From a virus, in IMG/VR virus record IMGVR_UViG_3300048928_000261, positions 1-25,898 of that record: a stretch of 25,898 nt of DNA. One strand, written 5' to 3'. The notes below the pieces were generated by a model. That model was not told the origin of the DNA, did no database searches, and saw only the letters and a list, made by a program, of their open reading frames with translations. This document shows, piece by piece, positions 7,801 to 16,104 of this stretch. A program made the translations under genes and the position numbers. Position 1 is the stretch's first letter. The number at the start of each line of letters is the position of its first letter.

Positions 7801-8412
7801 GAGGGAAACAAAGTCTCCTGGAAGTCATGGGGCATTTCAGTTCTGCAAATTATCGAAAAAATTGCTCTGCAGATGGCTGCTGTAAGCGCCGTGGGTAGCG
7901 TTTCCTCATCTTCCGGCCTCATCGGCTCTCTGGTTGGTGGCGTTACCAGTTTTTTCACTGGCGGGGGCTCCGGCGCTTCACCTGCAGGTCAGTCATTTGC
8001 AGTACCTTCCTTCACCCCAAATGCGCTGGGTGGCGTATATGATTCGCCCTCCCTGAGTACCTACAGTAATGGCATCTATAACTCCCCACAGTTTTTCGCT
8101 TTTGCTCAGGGGGCAGGGGTGTTTGCTGAAGCCGGGCCGGAGGCCATCATGCCGCTCACGCGTGCATCTGATGGTTCTCTGGGTGTTCGCGCCGTCGGTT
8201 CAGGCGTGAATAACGTGTCGACCGCTGCCGGTGCTGCGCCCCAGGTAAATGTCTATATCACGGACAGCGGGAACAAGAGCACGGCGACGCCGGGTTATGA
8301 ACAGCTTGGGCGGGAAGCGGGTGCGTTTATCGATCGCCGCTACCGGGAGCTTATCGGTCGTGATCTGGCACCTGGCGGCAATATCTGGAATCTGGCTAAA
8401 GGTAATCGCTGA
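4897..8412 (+). CDS. Tape measure protein
   Basis: This 1171-residue protein spans the tail lumen and sets tail length. The N-terminus (MATLRELIIKISANSQSFQTEIARASRMGQ) and residues ~70-260 match the tape-measure N-terminal domain, including ASMREFGYSSDEVLKVTEAVSTGL and QFSQALAQGVLRGEEFNAV. A long Ala/Gln/Arg-rich coiled-coil region follows (residues ~345-460), then a hydrophobic segment (GAMGLIGGIPGLVMLGAGAW, ~482-502). The C-terminal part is Gly/Ser-rich with AEAGPEAIMPL near residue 1078, a motif conserved in lambdoid tape measures. At about 0.15 nm per residue the tail would be roughly 170-180 nm (inference). GGGTG upstream supports the 4897 start. The stop overlaps the M start. Confidence 0.95.
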   Translation: MATLRELIIKISANSQSFQTEIARASRMGQDYYRVMQNGGRQAAAAARESERALSDLTSGFASAGRAAAAATAAFATGKIVQIADEWTSVNARLRQASASSDDFANSQRRLMSISQATGTAFTDNANLFSRAAASMREFGYSSDEVLKVTEAVSTGLKLSGASTAEAGSVITQFSQALAQGVLRGEEFNAVNESGDRVIRALAAGMGVARKDLKSMADQGKLTIDVVVPAIISQLGTLQGEFAAMPQTVSGSVEKVANSFMAWVGGISQATGATDMLSGGLDGLAATLDSLTSSAVTGALNDVADNMATITTVAGALVGVGLAKYLGGIVTSATGATTSLIAAAKSEVALAVAQDRAAQSSVAAARADVYRAQQALQRAKSADVQAAQQERVAAAEAKVTAAQARLTAAQASGTATEKVKARSALERAQAALVAAKSTDAQAVAERRLAAAQTGLNNNIANRVTAQNNLNGVTSVGTRLLGGAMGLIGGIPGLVMLGAGAWYAMYQNQEQARQSAQEYAKTIDEVSQKTRAMTLPEAEDNRGKTVQALVEQNRLIEEQEKAIAAVKRQLDDLNKTRGQPGMTGDNDLNIVKAMGILTDQLTVEEDKLNQMREKSRGIQQALEAIERRRNDLIREHAWRQNAQYQSLLMMNGQYEDFNRLLGLGNQLLASRSQLIKAPFAIPQAPVSDNDKQALLQKQQAAELAGLTGLDKINRQVDFELQKMGKTGPENSKFAAGWRQAAIDEYNKSQNLAAAQKAQAEATRDAGKAQREAAQTAEQYSRKIADLSVAIEVQKVRAKEGVQAAELYAAANQTGAKWTEEQRTAIRAQSAELARLTQLADDHVRKIREQADALKDLREASRKFSDEAEFAVKTAGMGDRQKQRYEETQQVERVFSKTDQSTQAIHEKEMALASLDKKYREIAASESNWRNGVSRGYNSWFDEMTNIAGTVSDGVKSSLDGAFSNVTAMLEGNKVSWKSWGISVLQIIEKIALQMAAVSAVGSVSSSSGLIGSLVGGVTSFFTGGGSGASPAGQSFAVPSFTPNALGGVYDSPSLSTYSNGIYNSPQFFAFAQGAGVFAEAGPEAIMPLTRASDGSLGVRAVGSGVNNVSTAAGAAPQVNVYITDSGNKSTATPGYEQLGREAGAFIDRRYRELIGRDLAPGGNIWNLAKGNR

Positions 8413-8750
8413 TGGCAATTGAGGAATTTACATGGTGTCCGCGCATTAATGCGCAGCAGGAGGTGACATTCCGGACGCGCACCGCGCAGTTTGGCGACAG
8501 CTATAAGCAGGTGTCAGGGGACGGACTCAATCCCAGATCGCAGAAATGGACGATGGAGTTTACCGGCGATGAAGCCTATATCGCAGCTATCAAAGCGTTT
8601 CTGGATCGCCACGGCGGCACCCGGTCATTTTCGTGGCGCCCGCCGCTTGAGCCGCTGGGGCTCTACCGTTGCAACACCTACACGCCGACGCCGCTTGGCG
8701 CCAGAAAATATAACCTCTCCGCAACTTTTGAACAGGCGTTTGCACCATGA
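8412..8750 (+). CDS. M: Minor tail protein M-like
   Basis: This 112-residue protein is equivalent to lambda gpM, part of the tail-tip complex between the tape measure and gpL. Features of the family are the N-terminal FTWCPRINAQQEVTFRTRTAQFGDSYKQ, the central WTMEFTGDEAYIAAIKAFLDRHGGTRSFSWRPP, and the C-terminal YNLSATFEQAFAP. Start and preceding stop share one base (TGATG at 8410-8414), and its stop overlaps the gpL start by 4 bases, indicating strict coupling in the tail-tip block. Confidence 0.92.
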   Translation: MAIEEFTWCPRINAQQEVTFRTRTAQFGDSYKQVSGDGLNPRSQKWTMEFTGDEAYIAAIKAFLDRHGGTRSFSWRPPLEPLGLYRCNTYTPTPLGARKYNLSATFEQAFAP

Positions 8751-9502
8751 GTTTAAACAGTGATTACCAGAAACTTGAACCGGGTGATGAGGTCAGGCTT
8801 TTTGAGGTCGACGGAACGGCCTTTGGTACAGGTGAGGTCCTGCGTTTTCATAGCTACAGCCTCGCGCATACCGAGGCTGAAATTGCCGCTGCCGGCGGGA
8901 ATGAAAATAAGCTGCCGGCAAAATCAATCTGGTGGCAGGGAGAAGAGTATAAAGCGTGGCCCTGCAAGATTGAGGGCATTGAGGCATCTACCAGCGGGAG
9001 CAGCGCGCAGCCTAAATTATCAGTAGCGAACCTCGACAGTTCCATCACAGCCCTTTGTCTCGCCTATGACGATCTGTTGCAGGCGAAAGTGACTATCCAC
9101 GATACGCTGGGCAAGTACCTTGATGCGAAAAACTTCGCTTACGGTAACCCTTCAGCCGATCCGACACAGGAAAAAATTAAGGTTTTCTATATCGATGCCA
9201 AGTCCAGCGAAACCAATGAGGTGGTCGAGTTTACGCTCTCCAGCCCGATGGATCTGCAGGGGCTGATGATACCGACGCGCCAGCTCCATTCTTTGTGCAC
9301 CTGGTGCATCCGGAATAAGTACCGCACCGGCGACGGATGTGACTATGCAGGTACGCGCTATTTCGACAAAAACAACAATCCCGTCAGCGATCCGTCGCTG
9401 GATGAGTGCAACGGTACACTGACGGCCTGCAAACTCCGGTTCGGCGAAAATAACGAACTCTCGTTTGGTGGCTTCCCGGGCACGTCTTTGATCAGGAGTT
9501 GA
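8747..9502 (+). CDS. L: Minor tail protein L-like, probable Fe-S tail-tip protein
   Basis: This 251-residue tail-tip protein corresponds to lambda gpL. The C-terminal third carries cysteines at residues 184, 187, 198, 221 and 228. The 23- and 7-residue gaps between the last three match those of the lambda gpL [4Fe-4S] ligands, so a metal cluster is likely here, with C184 or C187 as the fourth ligand. The N-terminus (MSLNSDYQKLEPGDEVRLFEVD) is typical of the family. It lies between M and K in the lambda order and overlaps M by 4 bases. The protein joins the tail tube to the hub and the J receptor-binding protein. Confidence 0.92.
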   Translation: MSLNSDYQKLEPGDEVRLFEVDGTAFGTGEVLRFHSYSLAHTEAEIAAAGGNENKLPAKSIWWQGEEYKAWPCKIEGIEASTSGSSAQPKLSVANLDSSITALCLAYDDLLQAKVTIHDTLGKYLDAKNFAYGNPSADPTQEKIKVFYIDAKSSETNEVVEFTLSSPMDLQGLMIPTRQLHSLCTWCIRNKYRTGDGCDYAGTRYFDKNNNPVSDPSLDECNGTLTACKLRFGENNELSFGGFPGTSLIRS

Positions 9503-9503
9503 T

Positions 9504-10214
9504 ATGCGTCAGAAAACCCTCGATGCGATTATGACGCATGCTGCAGCTGAATACCCTCGTGAGTGCTGCGGCGTGGTGGCGCAGAAGAGCCGTGTTGAAC
9601 GTTATTTTCCTTGCCGGAATCTTGCCGCGGCGCCGGAGGACAATTTTGTCCTTTGCCCCGAAGACTATGCAACTGCTGAGGACTGGGGAACGGTGATCGC
9701 CATCGTTCACAGTCACCCTGACGCCACGACGCAACCGAGCGAACTGGATAAAGCGCAATGCGACGCAACGCTTTTACCCTGGCATATTGTGAGCTGGCCG
9801 GAGGGGGATTTACGCACCATTCAGCCGCGCGGAGAACTGCCGCTGCTTGAGCGTCCGTTTGTGCTTGGTCACTTCGACTGCTGGGGGCTGGTGATGAGTT
9901 ATTTCCGGCAAACGCATAGTATCGAGCTCCACGATTACCGGGTGGATTATCCCTGGTGGGAGAACGAATATCCGGACAACTTCTATCAGGATTGCTGGTA
10001 TGAGTGCGGTTTCCGTGAATTCGACGGGCCACCAAAACCCGGTGATATGGTGATCATGCAGGTCCAGGCTGATAAGTGGAATCACGCGGGAATTCTGCTG
10101 GAGGGCAATATGCTGCTACATCACCTGTACGGTCACCTGAGCCAGAGAGTGCCCTATGGCGGATACTGGCAGGAAAGAACGATGAAGATTCTACGTTATA
10201 AATCTCTGTGCTAA
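9504..10214 (+). CDS. K: Tail tip assembly protein K-like (JAMM + NlpC/P60 domains)
   Basis: The 236-residue protein has two enzymatic domains. The N-terminal JAB/MPN metalloprotease-like domain shows E20 and the JAMM motif H69-x-H71-P-x6-S79-x-x-D82. The C-terminal NlpC/P60 peptidase domain shows the catalytic Cys in FDCWGL (C126) and His in NHAGILLEGN (H194), with H206/H207 downstream. In lambda, gpK acts in tail-tip assembly, and the peptidoglycan-cleaving domain is thought to help at DNA entry. Length matches lambda K without a long extension. The gene starts one base after the gpL stop (9500-9502). All catalytic residues seem present. Confidence 0.93.
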   Translation: MRQKTLDAIMTHAAAEYPRECCGVVAQKSRVERYFPCRNLAAAPEDNFVLCPEDYATAEDWGTVIAIVHSHPDATTQPSELDKAQCDATLLPWHIVSWPEGDLRTIQPRGELPLLERPFVLGHFDCWGLVMSYFRQTHSIELHDYRVDYPWWENEYPDNFYQDCWYECGFREFDGPPKPGDMVIMQVQADKWNHAGILLEGNMLLHHLYGHLSQRVPYGGYWQERTMKILRYKSLC

Positions 10215-10244
10215 CCTTCCTCTTACTTCTGAAGGGGAATTGTT

Positions 10245-10580
10245 ATGAAAAAAATATTGTTCGCTTTAGCTATTTTCGGCATAGCTGGTTGTGCAAATAT
10301 GCAAGATATGCGAGAAACTAAGCCTATACTGGCTGCTTCAAGTGATAAGTCACCTACTTTATTAGCGCAATGTATTTTACAAAAATGGCAGCAACAAACT
10401 GTCTTCAACGTTTATATGCAACCGCGTGGCAATGGTTTTACTGTTTATCTTGACGGCCAATGGGAACTTGCTGATATAGATATGGTTGGCAGTGGGTCAA
10501 AAGTTTCATTGTATAAAAAAAGTTCAATGTTCGACGCTCCATATAAAAAGTATTCTGATTGGGTGAGTGATTGTCTCTAA
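10245..10580 (+). CDS. Small phage lipoprotein (probable moron)
   Basis: A 111-residue protein with a lipoprotein signal peptide: MKKILFALAIFGIAGCANMQ, lipobox GIAG-C with acceptor Cys16. Asn18 rather than Asp follows at +2, so outer-membrane sorting is expected. The mature part is polar with strands (NVYMQPRGNGFTVYLDGQWELADIDM) and no family I recognise. It is clearly AT-richer than its neighbours K and J, has its own strong Shine-Dalgarno (GAAGGGGAATT), and is followed by a terminator-like hairpin at 10598-10620. These are typical marks of a moron gene expressed from the lysogen. Role in superinfection exclusion or host-surface change is speculation. Confidence 0.7.
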   Translation: MKKILFALAIFGIAGCANMQDMRETKPILAASSDKSPTLLAQCILQKWQQQTVFNVYMQPRGNGFTVYLDGQWELADIDMVGSGSKVSLYKKSSMFDAPYKKYSDWVSDCL

Positions 10581-10597
10581 ATAAATGATTGCAAATA

Positions 10598-10620
10598 AGC
10601 CGCTTGTATAGTGGCTTTTT
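10598..10620 (+). terminator. Terminator-like hairpin after the lipoprotein gene
   Basis: AGCCGC pairs with GTGGCT (one G-U pair) around TTGTATA, followed by five T residues. It separates the lipoprotein moron from the gpI-like gene. Confidence 0.6.
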
Positions 10621-10635
10621 ATTGTTGGAGATAAA

Positions 10636-11238
10636 ATGAAAGAAATAATGACTCAAATTGAATTGAGTGGAGTATTAGGAAAAACCTTTGGAAAAAAACA
10701 TCAACGTTCGATTTCTACCCCACTTGAAGCCGGAAAAGCCTTAGCTGCAACCCTTAAAGGTTTTGAACAATATATGATAAGCAGCAAGAGTAGAGGTTTG
10801 ACGTATGCGATATTTAAAGGCAAGAAAAATATAGGAATAGATGATCTAGGCTACCCTGTTACCGGGGAGATAATTAGAATTGTCCCTGTTATTATTGGCA
10901 GCAAAAAGGCAGGATTATTGCAAACAATTCTTGGTGTTGTGATTGTGGCCGCTGCTGTTATTTCCGGTCCGGTGGGTTTTGCTGCATTATCAGGAGCCCA
11001 AGCGTTTAGCATTGGAGCTATTGGTGCTTCTATGGCCTTAGGTGGAGTTATCCAAATGCTTTCTCCTCAGCCCACTGGACTAGCCAGTAAACAAAGCGCA
11101 GATAACCGCGCATCCTACGCTTTCGGTGGAGTTACAAACACTGCAGCGCAGGGCTATCCGGTACCGCTCCTTTATGGACGGCGGCGGATAGGCGGGGCGA
11201 TTATTTCCGCCGGAATTTACGTCGAAGACCAGCAGTAA
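10636..11238 (+). CDS. I: Tail assembly protein I-like
   Basis: This 200-residue protein corresponds to lambda gpI, which works with K, L and J in building the tail tip. The C-terminus (ASYAFGGVTNTAAQGYPVPLLYGRRRIGGAIISAGIYVED) is the family signature, and a hydrophobic Gly/Ala segment (residues ~95-140) precedes it. The start at 10636 has GGAG at a 6-base spacing. The first ~150 codons are AT-rich, like the lipoprotein gene upstream, whereas the last ~45 are GC-rich like gpJ. This suggests a recombination joint near 11095 inside the gene. Product is intact. Confidence 0.87.
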   Translation: MKEIMTQIELSGVLGKTFGKKHQRSISTPLEAGKALAATLKGFEQYMISSKSRGLTYAIFKGKKNIGIDDLGYPVTGEIIRIVPVIIGSKKAGLLQTILGVVIVAAAVISGPVGFAALSGAQAFSIGAIGASMALGGVIQMLSPQPTGLASKQSADNRASYAFGGVTNTAAQGYPVPLLYGRRRIGGAIISAGIYVEDQQ

Positions 11239-11257
11239 AAATAAACCTTTCATCATG

Positions 11258-11280
11258 GCCACCCTACGGTGGCTTTTTTT
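11258..11280 (+). terminator. Intrinsic terminator-like hairpin before gpJ
   Basis: GCCACC and GGTGGC form a perfect stem around CTAC, followed by seven T residues, immediately upstream of the J ribosome-binding region. Confidence 0.7.
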
Positions 11281-11291
11281 ATGGGCGCTAT

Positions 11292-14200
11292 ATGGCACAT
11301 GCTACGGTAATCAGAGGAAGCAAGGGCGGCGGTTCAAAATCCCGCACACCTACCGAACAGCCTGACGATCTTCAGTCTGTTGCAAAGGCCAAAATTTTGA
11401 TCGCGCTGGGGGAGGGTGAGTTCTCAGGCCAGTTAACTGGCAGGGACATTTACCTTGATGGCACCGCGATTGAAAATGCTGACGGCTCTCAGAACTTCAG
11501 CGGTGTCATGTGGGAGTTTCGTCCGGGTACCCAGGCGCAGAATTACATTCAGGGAATTCCCGGTACCGAAAACGAAATCAACGTCGGTACCGAAGTCTCC
11601 AGCGCAGTAGCCTGGACTCGCACGTTTACCAATACTCAGTTGTCAGCCGTTCGCCTGCGCCTGAAGTGGCCCTCGCTTTTTAAACAGGAGGACGACGGCG
11701 ATCTGGTCGGTTACTCAGTTAATTATGCGATTGACCTGCAGACCGACGGCGGCACATGGCAGACAGTACTTAATACCAGCGTGACCGGTAAAACCACGTC
11801 CGGTTACGAGCGCAGCCACCGCATCGATTTACCTCAGGCAGGTAGTACCTGGACAATTCGCCTCCGCAAAATTACCCCTGATGCGAACAGTGCCAAGATC
11901 GGCGATACGATGACGCTGCAGAGCTTTACTGAGGTGATTGACGCAAAGCTGCGTTATCCAAATACCGCGCTGCTGTACATCGAATTTGACTCCAGCCAGT
12001 TCAACGGCTCTATCCCGCAGATTTCCTGCGAGCCGCGCGGGCGAGTGATCCGAGTGCCTGATACCTATGACCCGGAAACACGCGCCTATAACGGCATCTG
12101 GCAGGGTGCTTTCAAATGGGCATGGACAGATAACCCCGCGTGGATTTTTTATGATCTGGTTGTGACAGATCGCTTTGGCCTGGGTCAACGGCTTACTGCG
12201 GCGAACATCGATAAATGGACGCTCTACCAGATTGCCCAGTATTGCGATCAGCAGGTCCCCGACGGAAAGGGCGGGAGTGGTACTGAGCCCCGTTATACCT
12301 GTAATGTTTACATCCAGGACCGTAATGAGGCCTATACGGTTCTGCGTGACTTTGCTGCCATATTCAGAGGTATGACCTACTGGGGCGGTGATCAGATCGT
12401 TGCGCTGGCTGACATGCCGCGTGATGTGGATTACAGCTATACCCGAGCCAACGTGGTGGACGGACGGTTTGCGTATTCGAGCAGCACAACCAAAAGCCGC
12501 TACACCACAGCGCTGGTTTCATGGTCAGATCCTGGCAACGCCTACGCAGACGCGATGGAGCCGGTATTTGAGCAGGCGCTGGTTGCGCGGTACGGCTTCA
12601 ATCAGCTGGAAATGACAGCCATCGGTTGCACCCGGCAATCAGAAGCGAACCGAAAGGGGCGCTGGGGTATCCTCACCAATAACAAAGATCGCGTGGTTTC
12701 CTTTGACGTTGGTCTCGACGGTAACATCCCGCAACCTGGCTACATCATCGCCGTGGCTGACGAAATGCTGTCTGGCAAGGTTATGGGTGGGCGCATCAGC
12801 ACCGTTAACGGCAGGGTTATCACTCTGGATCGTAAACCAGATGCCGTCGCTGGCGGCCGTCTTATCCTGAATTTACCTTCCGGAGCTTCTCAGATCCGTA
12901 CCATTCAGTCGGTCAACGGAAATTCAGTTACAGTCACGACGGCTTATAGCGAAACGCCAGAACCTGAGGCTGTCTGGGTTGTTGAGTCTGACGAACTTTA
13001 CGCGCAGCAGTATCGTGTTGTCAGTGTCTCCGATAACGATGATGGCACTTTCTCTATTTCTGGTGCCTGGCACGATCCGGATAAATATGCCCGCATCGAT
13101 ACCGGAGCGGTCATTGACCAGCGACCAGTGAGCGTCATCCCTCCGGGTAACCAGGCACCGCCGGCTAACATCGTCATCAGCTCCTTCTCAGTGGTTCAGC
13201 AAAATATCAGCGTTGAAACGATGCGCGTGAGCTGGGATCAGGCGCAGAACGCTATCGCCTATGAAGCGCAATGGCGACGTAATGACGGTAACTGGGTTAA
13301 CGTGCCGCGCAACTCCACTACTTCCTTCGACGTACCGGGTATCTATGCCGGTCGCTATCTGGTGCGTGTGCGGGCAATCAATGCAGCCGAGATTTCATCC
13401 GGGTGGGGCTATTCAGAAGAGAAAACGCTCACCGGGAAAGTGGGGAATCCCCCGAAACCGGTAGGCTTCACCGCCTCCGAAACTATTGTGTTTGGTGTCG
13501 AGCTGAACTGGGGATTCCCGGCGAACACGGACGACACGCTGAAAACGGAGATCCAGTACAGCCTGACCGGCAGCGATGACGATGCCATGCTGCTGGCCGA
13601 CGTGCCTTACCCGCTGCGCAAGTATCAGCAGATGGGGCTCAAGGCAGGTCAGGTTTTCTGGTACCGCGCGCAGCTGGTGGACAGGACAGGTAACGAGTCG
13701 GGATTTACCGACTGGGTACGCGGCCAGTCCAGCTCCGATGTGACCGATATTACAGAGGCCGTGCTCGAGCAGATCAAGGATACCGACCTGTTCAAAGACC
13801 TCATCGAGAACGCCGTGGAGAGCAGCCAGGCGGTCGCGGATCTGGCTGAGGCAGTGAAGCAGAACGCCGACGGCCTGGCTGCGGCAGCAGGCGCAACACG
13901 CCAGACGGCAGAGGCCATTATCGGCAATGCGCTGGCGATCGCGGATGTTGTTGTCCGGCAGTCTGCCCAGCAGGGTGCAAACTCCGCGAAATTTGAGCAG
14001 CTGCGCGAAGTTATCGCCACCGAAACCGAGGCGCGCGTTACTGATGTGATCCGCCTGGAAGCAAAGACAGATCAGAACGCCGCCGGCATCACCGAAGTGC
14101 GCCAGGCGCTGGCAAACGAAACCGAGGCACGCGCGACAGCTGTCGATCAGCTTACCGCGCAGACGGAAGAGAACAAGGCCAGTGTCACGGAGCTGACGCA

Positions 14201-15050
14201 GACCGTGACGGATCTGGATTCCTCGACCGCCTCGCGCTTTGAGGAGATTTCAGCAGAGATAGCGGGCATCGATGGCAGTGACATCAGAGGGGGAATACAG
14301 AGCAATTCCATCGCGCTTATCACCAATACGCTGGCGCAGGTCAGTCAGTCCACCCGAATGAGCGTGCAGTACGGCGCTAACGCCGCAGGTATCCAGCGCG
14401 TTGACAACGTGATGGCGGACGCCAGCCAGGCCGTTGCCGAGTCGCTCAGGGTGCTGGATGCCAGCGCGGGCGGCGGCACGGCAAATGCCACTGATTTTGC
14501 GAAGACAATGGCGGATTTTACGCAGGTCTCCGCGACAAAAATCAACTCCCTGTCAGTGACGGTAAACGGTCAGCAGGCGGCAATCGTCCAGAATTCGCAG
14601 GCAGTTGCAGATATCAGCGGTAACCTTAATGCGATGTACAGCATCAAGGTGGGTGTGGATGCCAATGGCCGCCAGTACGCTGCGGGTATGGGTATCGGCG
14701 TGCAGAACTCGCCTTCAGGCATGCAGTCGCAGGTGCTCTTTCTGGCCGACCGTTTCGCCGTGATGTCGCAGGCAGGCGGAACGGTAAGCCTCCCGTTCGT
14801 GGTGGAGAACGGGCAGGCGATTATCAACGAAGCATTTATGAATTATGCGTCGCTCACCCTCGCCCGGGTCGGTTCGTGGTATTCCGCTAATTATGTGGCC
14901 GGGCAGACCGGGACCATCATGAAGGCGGACGGAACGTTTGAGGTCAACGGCGCGGTATCGGGCCAGGGGCGCATGCAGATAACGAACAACCGTATCATCT
15001 CTTTTGACGCACAAAACCGTCCGGCAGCCGTTATGGGGCAACGCTTATAA
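11292..15050 (+). CDS. J: Host specificity / tip attachment protein J
   Basis: The 1252-residue central tail fibre contacts the host receptor and triggers DNA ejection. The N-terminal half (GSKGGGSKSRTPTEQPDDLQS, then AKILIALGEGEFSG) is the conserved tail-tip hub part. Two fibronectin type III-like domains lie at about residues 620-712 and 717-812 (the second starting at NPPKPVGFTA). Residues ~815-1050 are Ala/Glu/Gln-rich and probably coiled coil. The C-terminal ~140 residues (from AMYSIKVGVDANGRQYAAG) form the variable receptor-binding end. Lambda J is 1132 residues, so this one is somewhat longer. Its stop overlaps the next start by one base (TAATG at 15048-15052). The start follows the preceding hairpin closely. 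Confidence 0.95.
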   Translation: MAHATVIRGSKGGGSKSRTPTEQPDDLQSVAKAKILIALGEGEFSGQLTGRDIYLDGTAIENADGSQNFSGVMWEFRPGTQAQNYIQGIPGTENEINVGTEVSSAVAWTRTFTNTQLSAVRLRLKWPSLFKQEDDGDLVGYSVNYAIDLQTDGGTWQTVLNTSVTGKTTSGYERSHRIDLPQAGSTWTIRLRKITPDANSAKIGDTMTLQSFTEVIDAKLRYPNTALLYIEFDSSQFNGSIPQISCEPRGRVIRVPDTYDPETRAYNGIWQGAFKWAWTDNPAWIFYDLVVTDRFGLGQRLTAANIDKWTLYQIAQYCDQQVPDGKGGSGTEPRYTCNVYIQDRNEAYTVLRDFAAIFRGMTYWGGDQIVALADMPRDVDYSYTRANVVDGRFAYSSSTTKSRYTTALVSWSDPGNAYADAMEPVFEQALVARYGFNQLEMTAIGCTRQSEANRKGRWGILTNNKDRVVSFDVGLDGNIPQPGYIIAVADEMLSGKVMGGRISTVNGRVITLDRKPDAVAGGRLILNLPSGASQIRTIQSVNGNSVTVTTAYSETPEPEAVWVVESDELYAQQYRVVSVSDNDDGTFSISGAWHDPDKYARIDTGAVIDQRPVSVIPPGNQAPPANIVISSFSVVQQNISVETMRVSWDQAQNAIAYEAQWRRNDGNWVNVPRNSTTSFDVPGIYAGRYLVRVRAINAAEISSGWGYSEEKTLTGKVGNPPKPVGFTASETIVFGVELNWGFPANTDDTLKTEIQYSLTGSDDDAMLLADVPYPLRKYQQMGLKAGQVFWYRAQLVDRTGNESGFTDWVRGQSSSDVTDITEAVLEQIKDTDLFKDLIENAVESSQAVADLAEAVKQNADGLAAAAGATRQTAEAIIGNALAIADVVVRQSAQQGANSAKFEQLREVIATETEARVTDVIRLEAKTDQNAAGITEVRQALANETEARATAVDQLTAQTEENKASVTELTQTVTDLDSSTASRFEEISAEIAGIDGSDIRGGIQSNSIALITNTLAQVSQSTRMSVQYGANAAGIQRVDNVMADASQAVAESLRVLDASAGGGTANATDFAKTMADFTQVSATKINSLSVTVNGQQAAIVQNSQAVADISGNLNAMYSIKVGVDANGRQYAAGMGIGVQNSPSGMQSQVLFLADRFAVMSQAGGTVSLPFVVENGQAIINEAFMNYASLTLARVGSWYSANYVAGQTGTIMKADGTFEVNGAVSGQGRMQITNNRIISFDAQNRPAAVMGQRL

Positions 15051-16003
15051 TGCAGATGTTTATAGCAGGTACCAGCTTTGACGCCATCAACGCCATGGCG
15101 GCCAGTTATGTTCTGGATGTCATTACCATCACCGGTGCCGGGAGTAAGACCTACTCCCTTGCCGGGGTGGAACTGACGTATGCCATCGTGAATGACTTTA
15201 TGGGAGGGCAGTTTACCGGGGCAACCTACAGCGTCAGTGTCAGCGGCTTGACGGTATCATGGAACGTCAATAACGCCGTCACCCTGATTGTGTACGGCAG
15301 CCCGGTGGCGGGCACACAGAGCGACTACTTTGGCTTTCAGCTCTTTCAGTACCTGAACGGGGTGAGGACGGTCAAACTGGCACCTAATTATGTCCCGTTT
15401 TGTCTGCGGGAAATCATCGATGTGCCTGCCGGCGCGCGAACGGTGCAGACGCAGGTTGCGGCGGGTAACCCGGTCATGTGTTTTCACCGGCACACCGGGG
15501 CGGCAATGGACATCAGCTGGTGGAAGCCCGCCACGGCCAACGGGTATCACTCGCTGCAGTTTCCTACGGATGGCAGCAATCAGACCGGGTGCAGGGTGTA
15601 TGTGTTTTCGAATATTCTCGCGAACATTCCTGATTACGGGTTCTACCTCTACCGCGACGGGCAGATGGTCTGGCACAGTAACTGTCTTCCCCTTCAGGTT
15701 ATACCGCTGACGAACGGGGATATCACCAGCGACACGCCGCTGGCGGTATCTTCCAGCGTCACGGCGCACATCTTCGTTCCGCAGGACCCGGCTTATCCGA
15801 CGGGGTACAGCAATTTTATGTGTGCATCAGCGGGAAATGACGGGACCCGGTATAAGGTGCAGGTGGGAAAAGTATTCCAGAGCACCTTTATCAGCAGTCC
15901 CGACGAGGGCAGGCGAATGCGGGGGTGGGCATGTGGTGGTGTGGGGTATATCGAAACGCAGTTCTATGACCAGTACTACAAATATGCACTTGGCCTGTCC
16001 TGA
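15050..16003 (+). CDS. J-associated phage protein of unknown function
   Basis: A 317-residue protein translated directly after J with a one-base overlap (TAATG), so coupled to it. It looks beta-rich throughout, with many short Ser/Thr/Val strands (DVITITGAGSKTYSLAGVELTY; GGQFTGATYSVSVSGLTVSW) and an aromatic-rich C-terminus (YIETQFYDQYYKYALGLS). No signal peptide or membrane segment is visible. Proteins of this kind follow J in many enterobacterial lambdoid prophages; from memory it may be of the DUF6453 type, which I cannot verify. A structural tail-tip or accessory receptor-binding role is inferred from position only. Its stop is 5 bases from the converging end of the cor-like gene. Confidence 0.7.
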   Translation: MQMFIAGTSFDAINAMAASYVLDVITITGAGSKTYSLAGVELTYAIVNDFMGGQFTGATYSVSVSGLTVSWNVNNAVTLIVYGSPVAGTQSDYFGFQLFQYLNGVRTVKLAPNYVPFCLREIIDVPAGARTVQTQVAAGNPVMCFHRHTGAAMDISWWKPATANGYHSLQFPTDGSNQTGCRVYVFSNILANIPDYGFYLYRDGQMVWHSNCLPLQVIPLTNGDITSDTPLAVSSSVTAHIFVPQDPAYPTGYSNFMCASAGNDGTRYKVQVGKVFQSTFISSPDEGRRMRGWACGGVGYIETQFYDQYYKYALGLS

Positions 16004-16008
16004 TGTTA

Positions 16009-16104
16009 TCACTCCGTCAGCGGCAGCCTGTCGCAGGACGATGTATCAGTAAACGCACTCCGTTCAACCCACTGATAACCAAAGCTGCCGCCGGAGAGAT
16101 ATTC
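16009..16104 (-). pseudogene. cor: 3' fragment of the cor-like lipoprotein gene, cut off by IS66
   Basis: The minus strand here reads EYLSGGSFGYQWVERSAF, then TDTSSCDRLPLTE and stop. The fragment has no start, and it is separated from its 5' part (18311-18474) by the IS. If the IS and one copy of the 8-bp duplication are removed, the two parts join in frame without any change, giving an 83-residue lipoprotein. This supports both the gene call and the insertion. The fragment includes the left copy of the target duplication at 16097-16104. Confidence 0.8.
16097..16104. repeat. Left 8-bp target-site duplication of the IS66 element
   Basis: AGATATTC here is identical to 18311-18318 on the other side of the IS. 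An 8-bp duplication is characteristic of the IS66 family. Confidence 0.92.
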
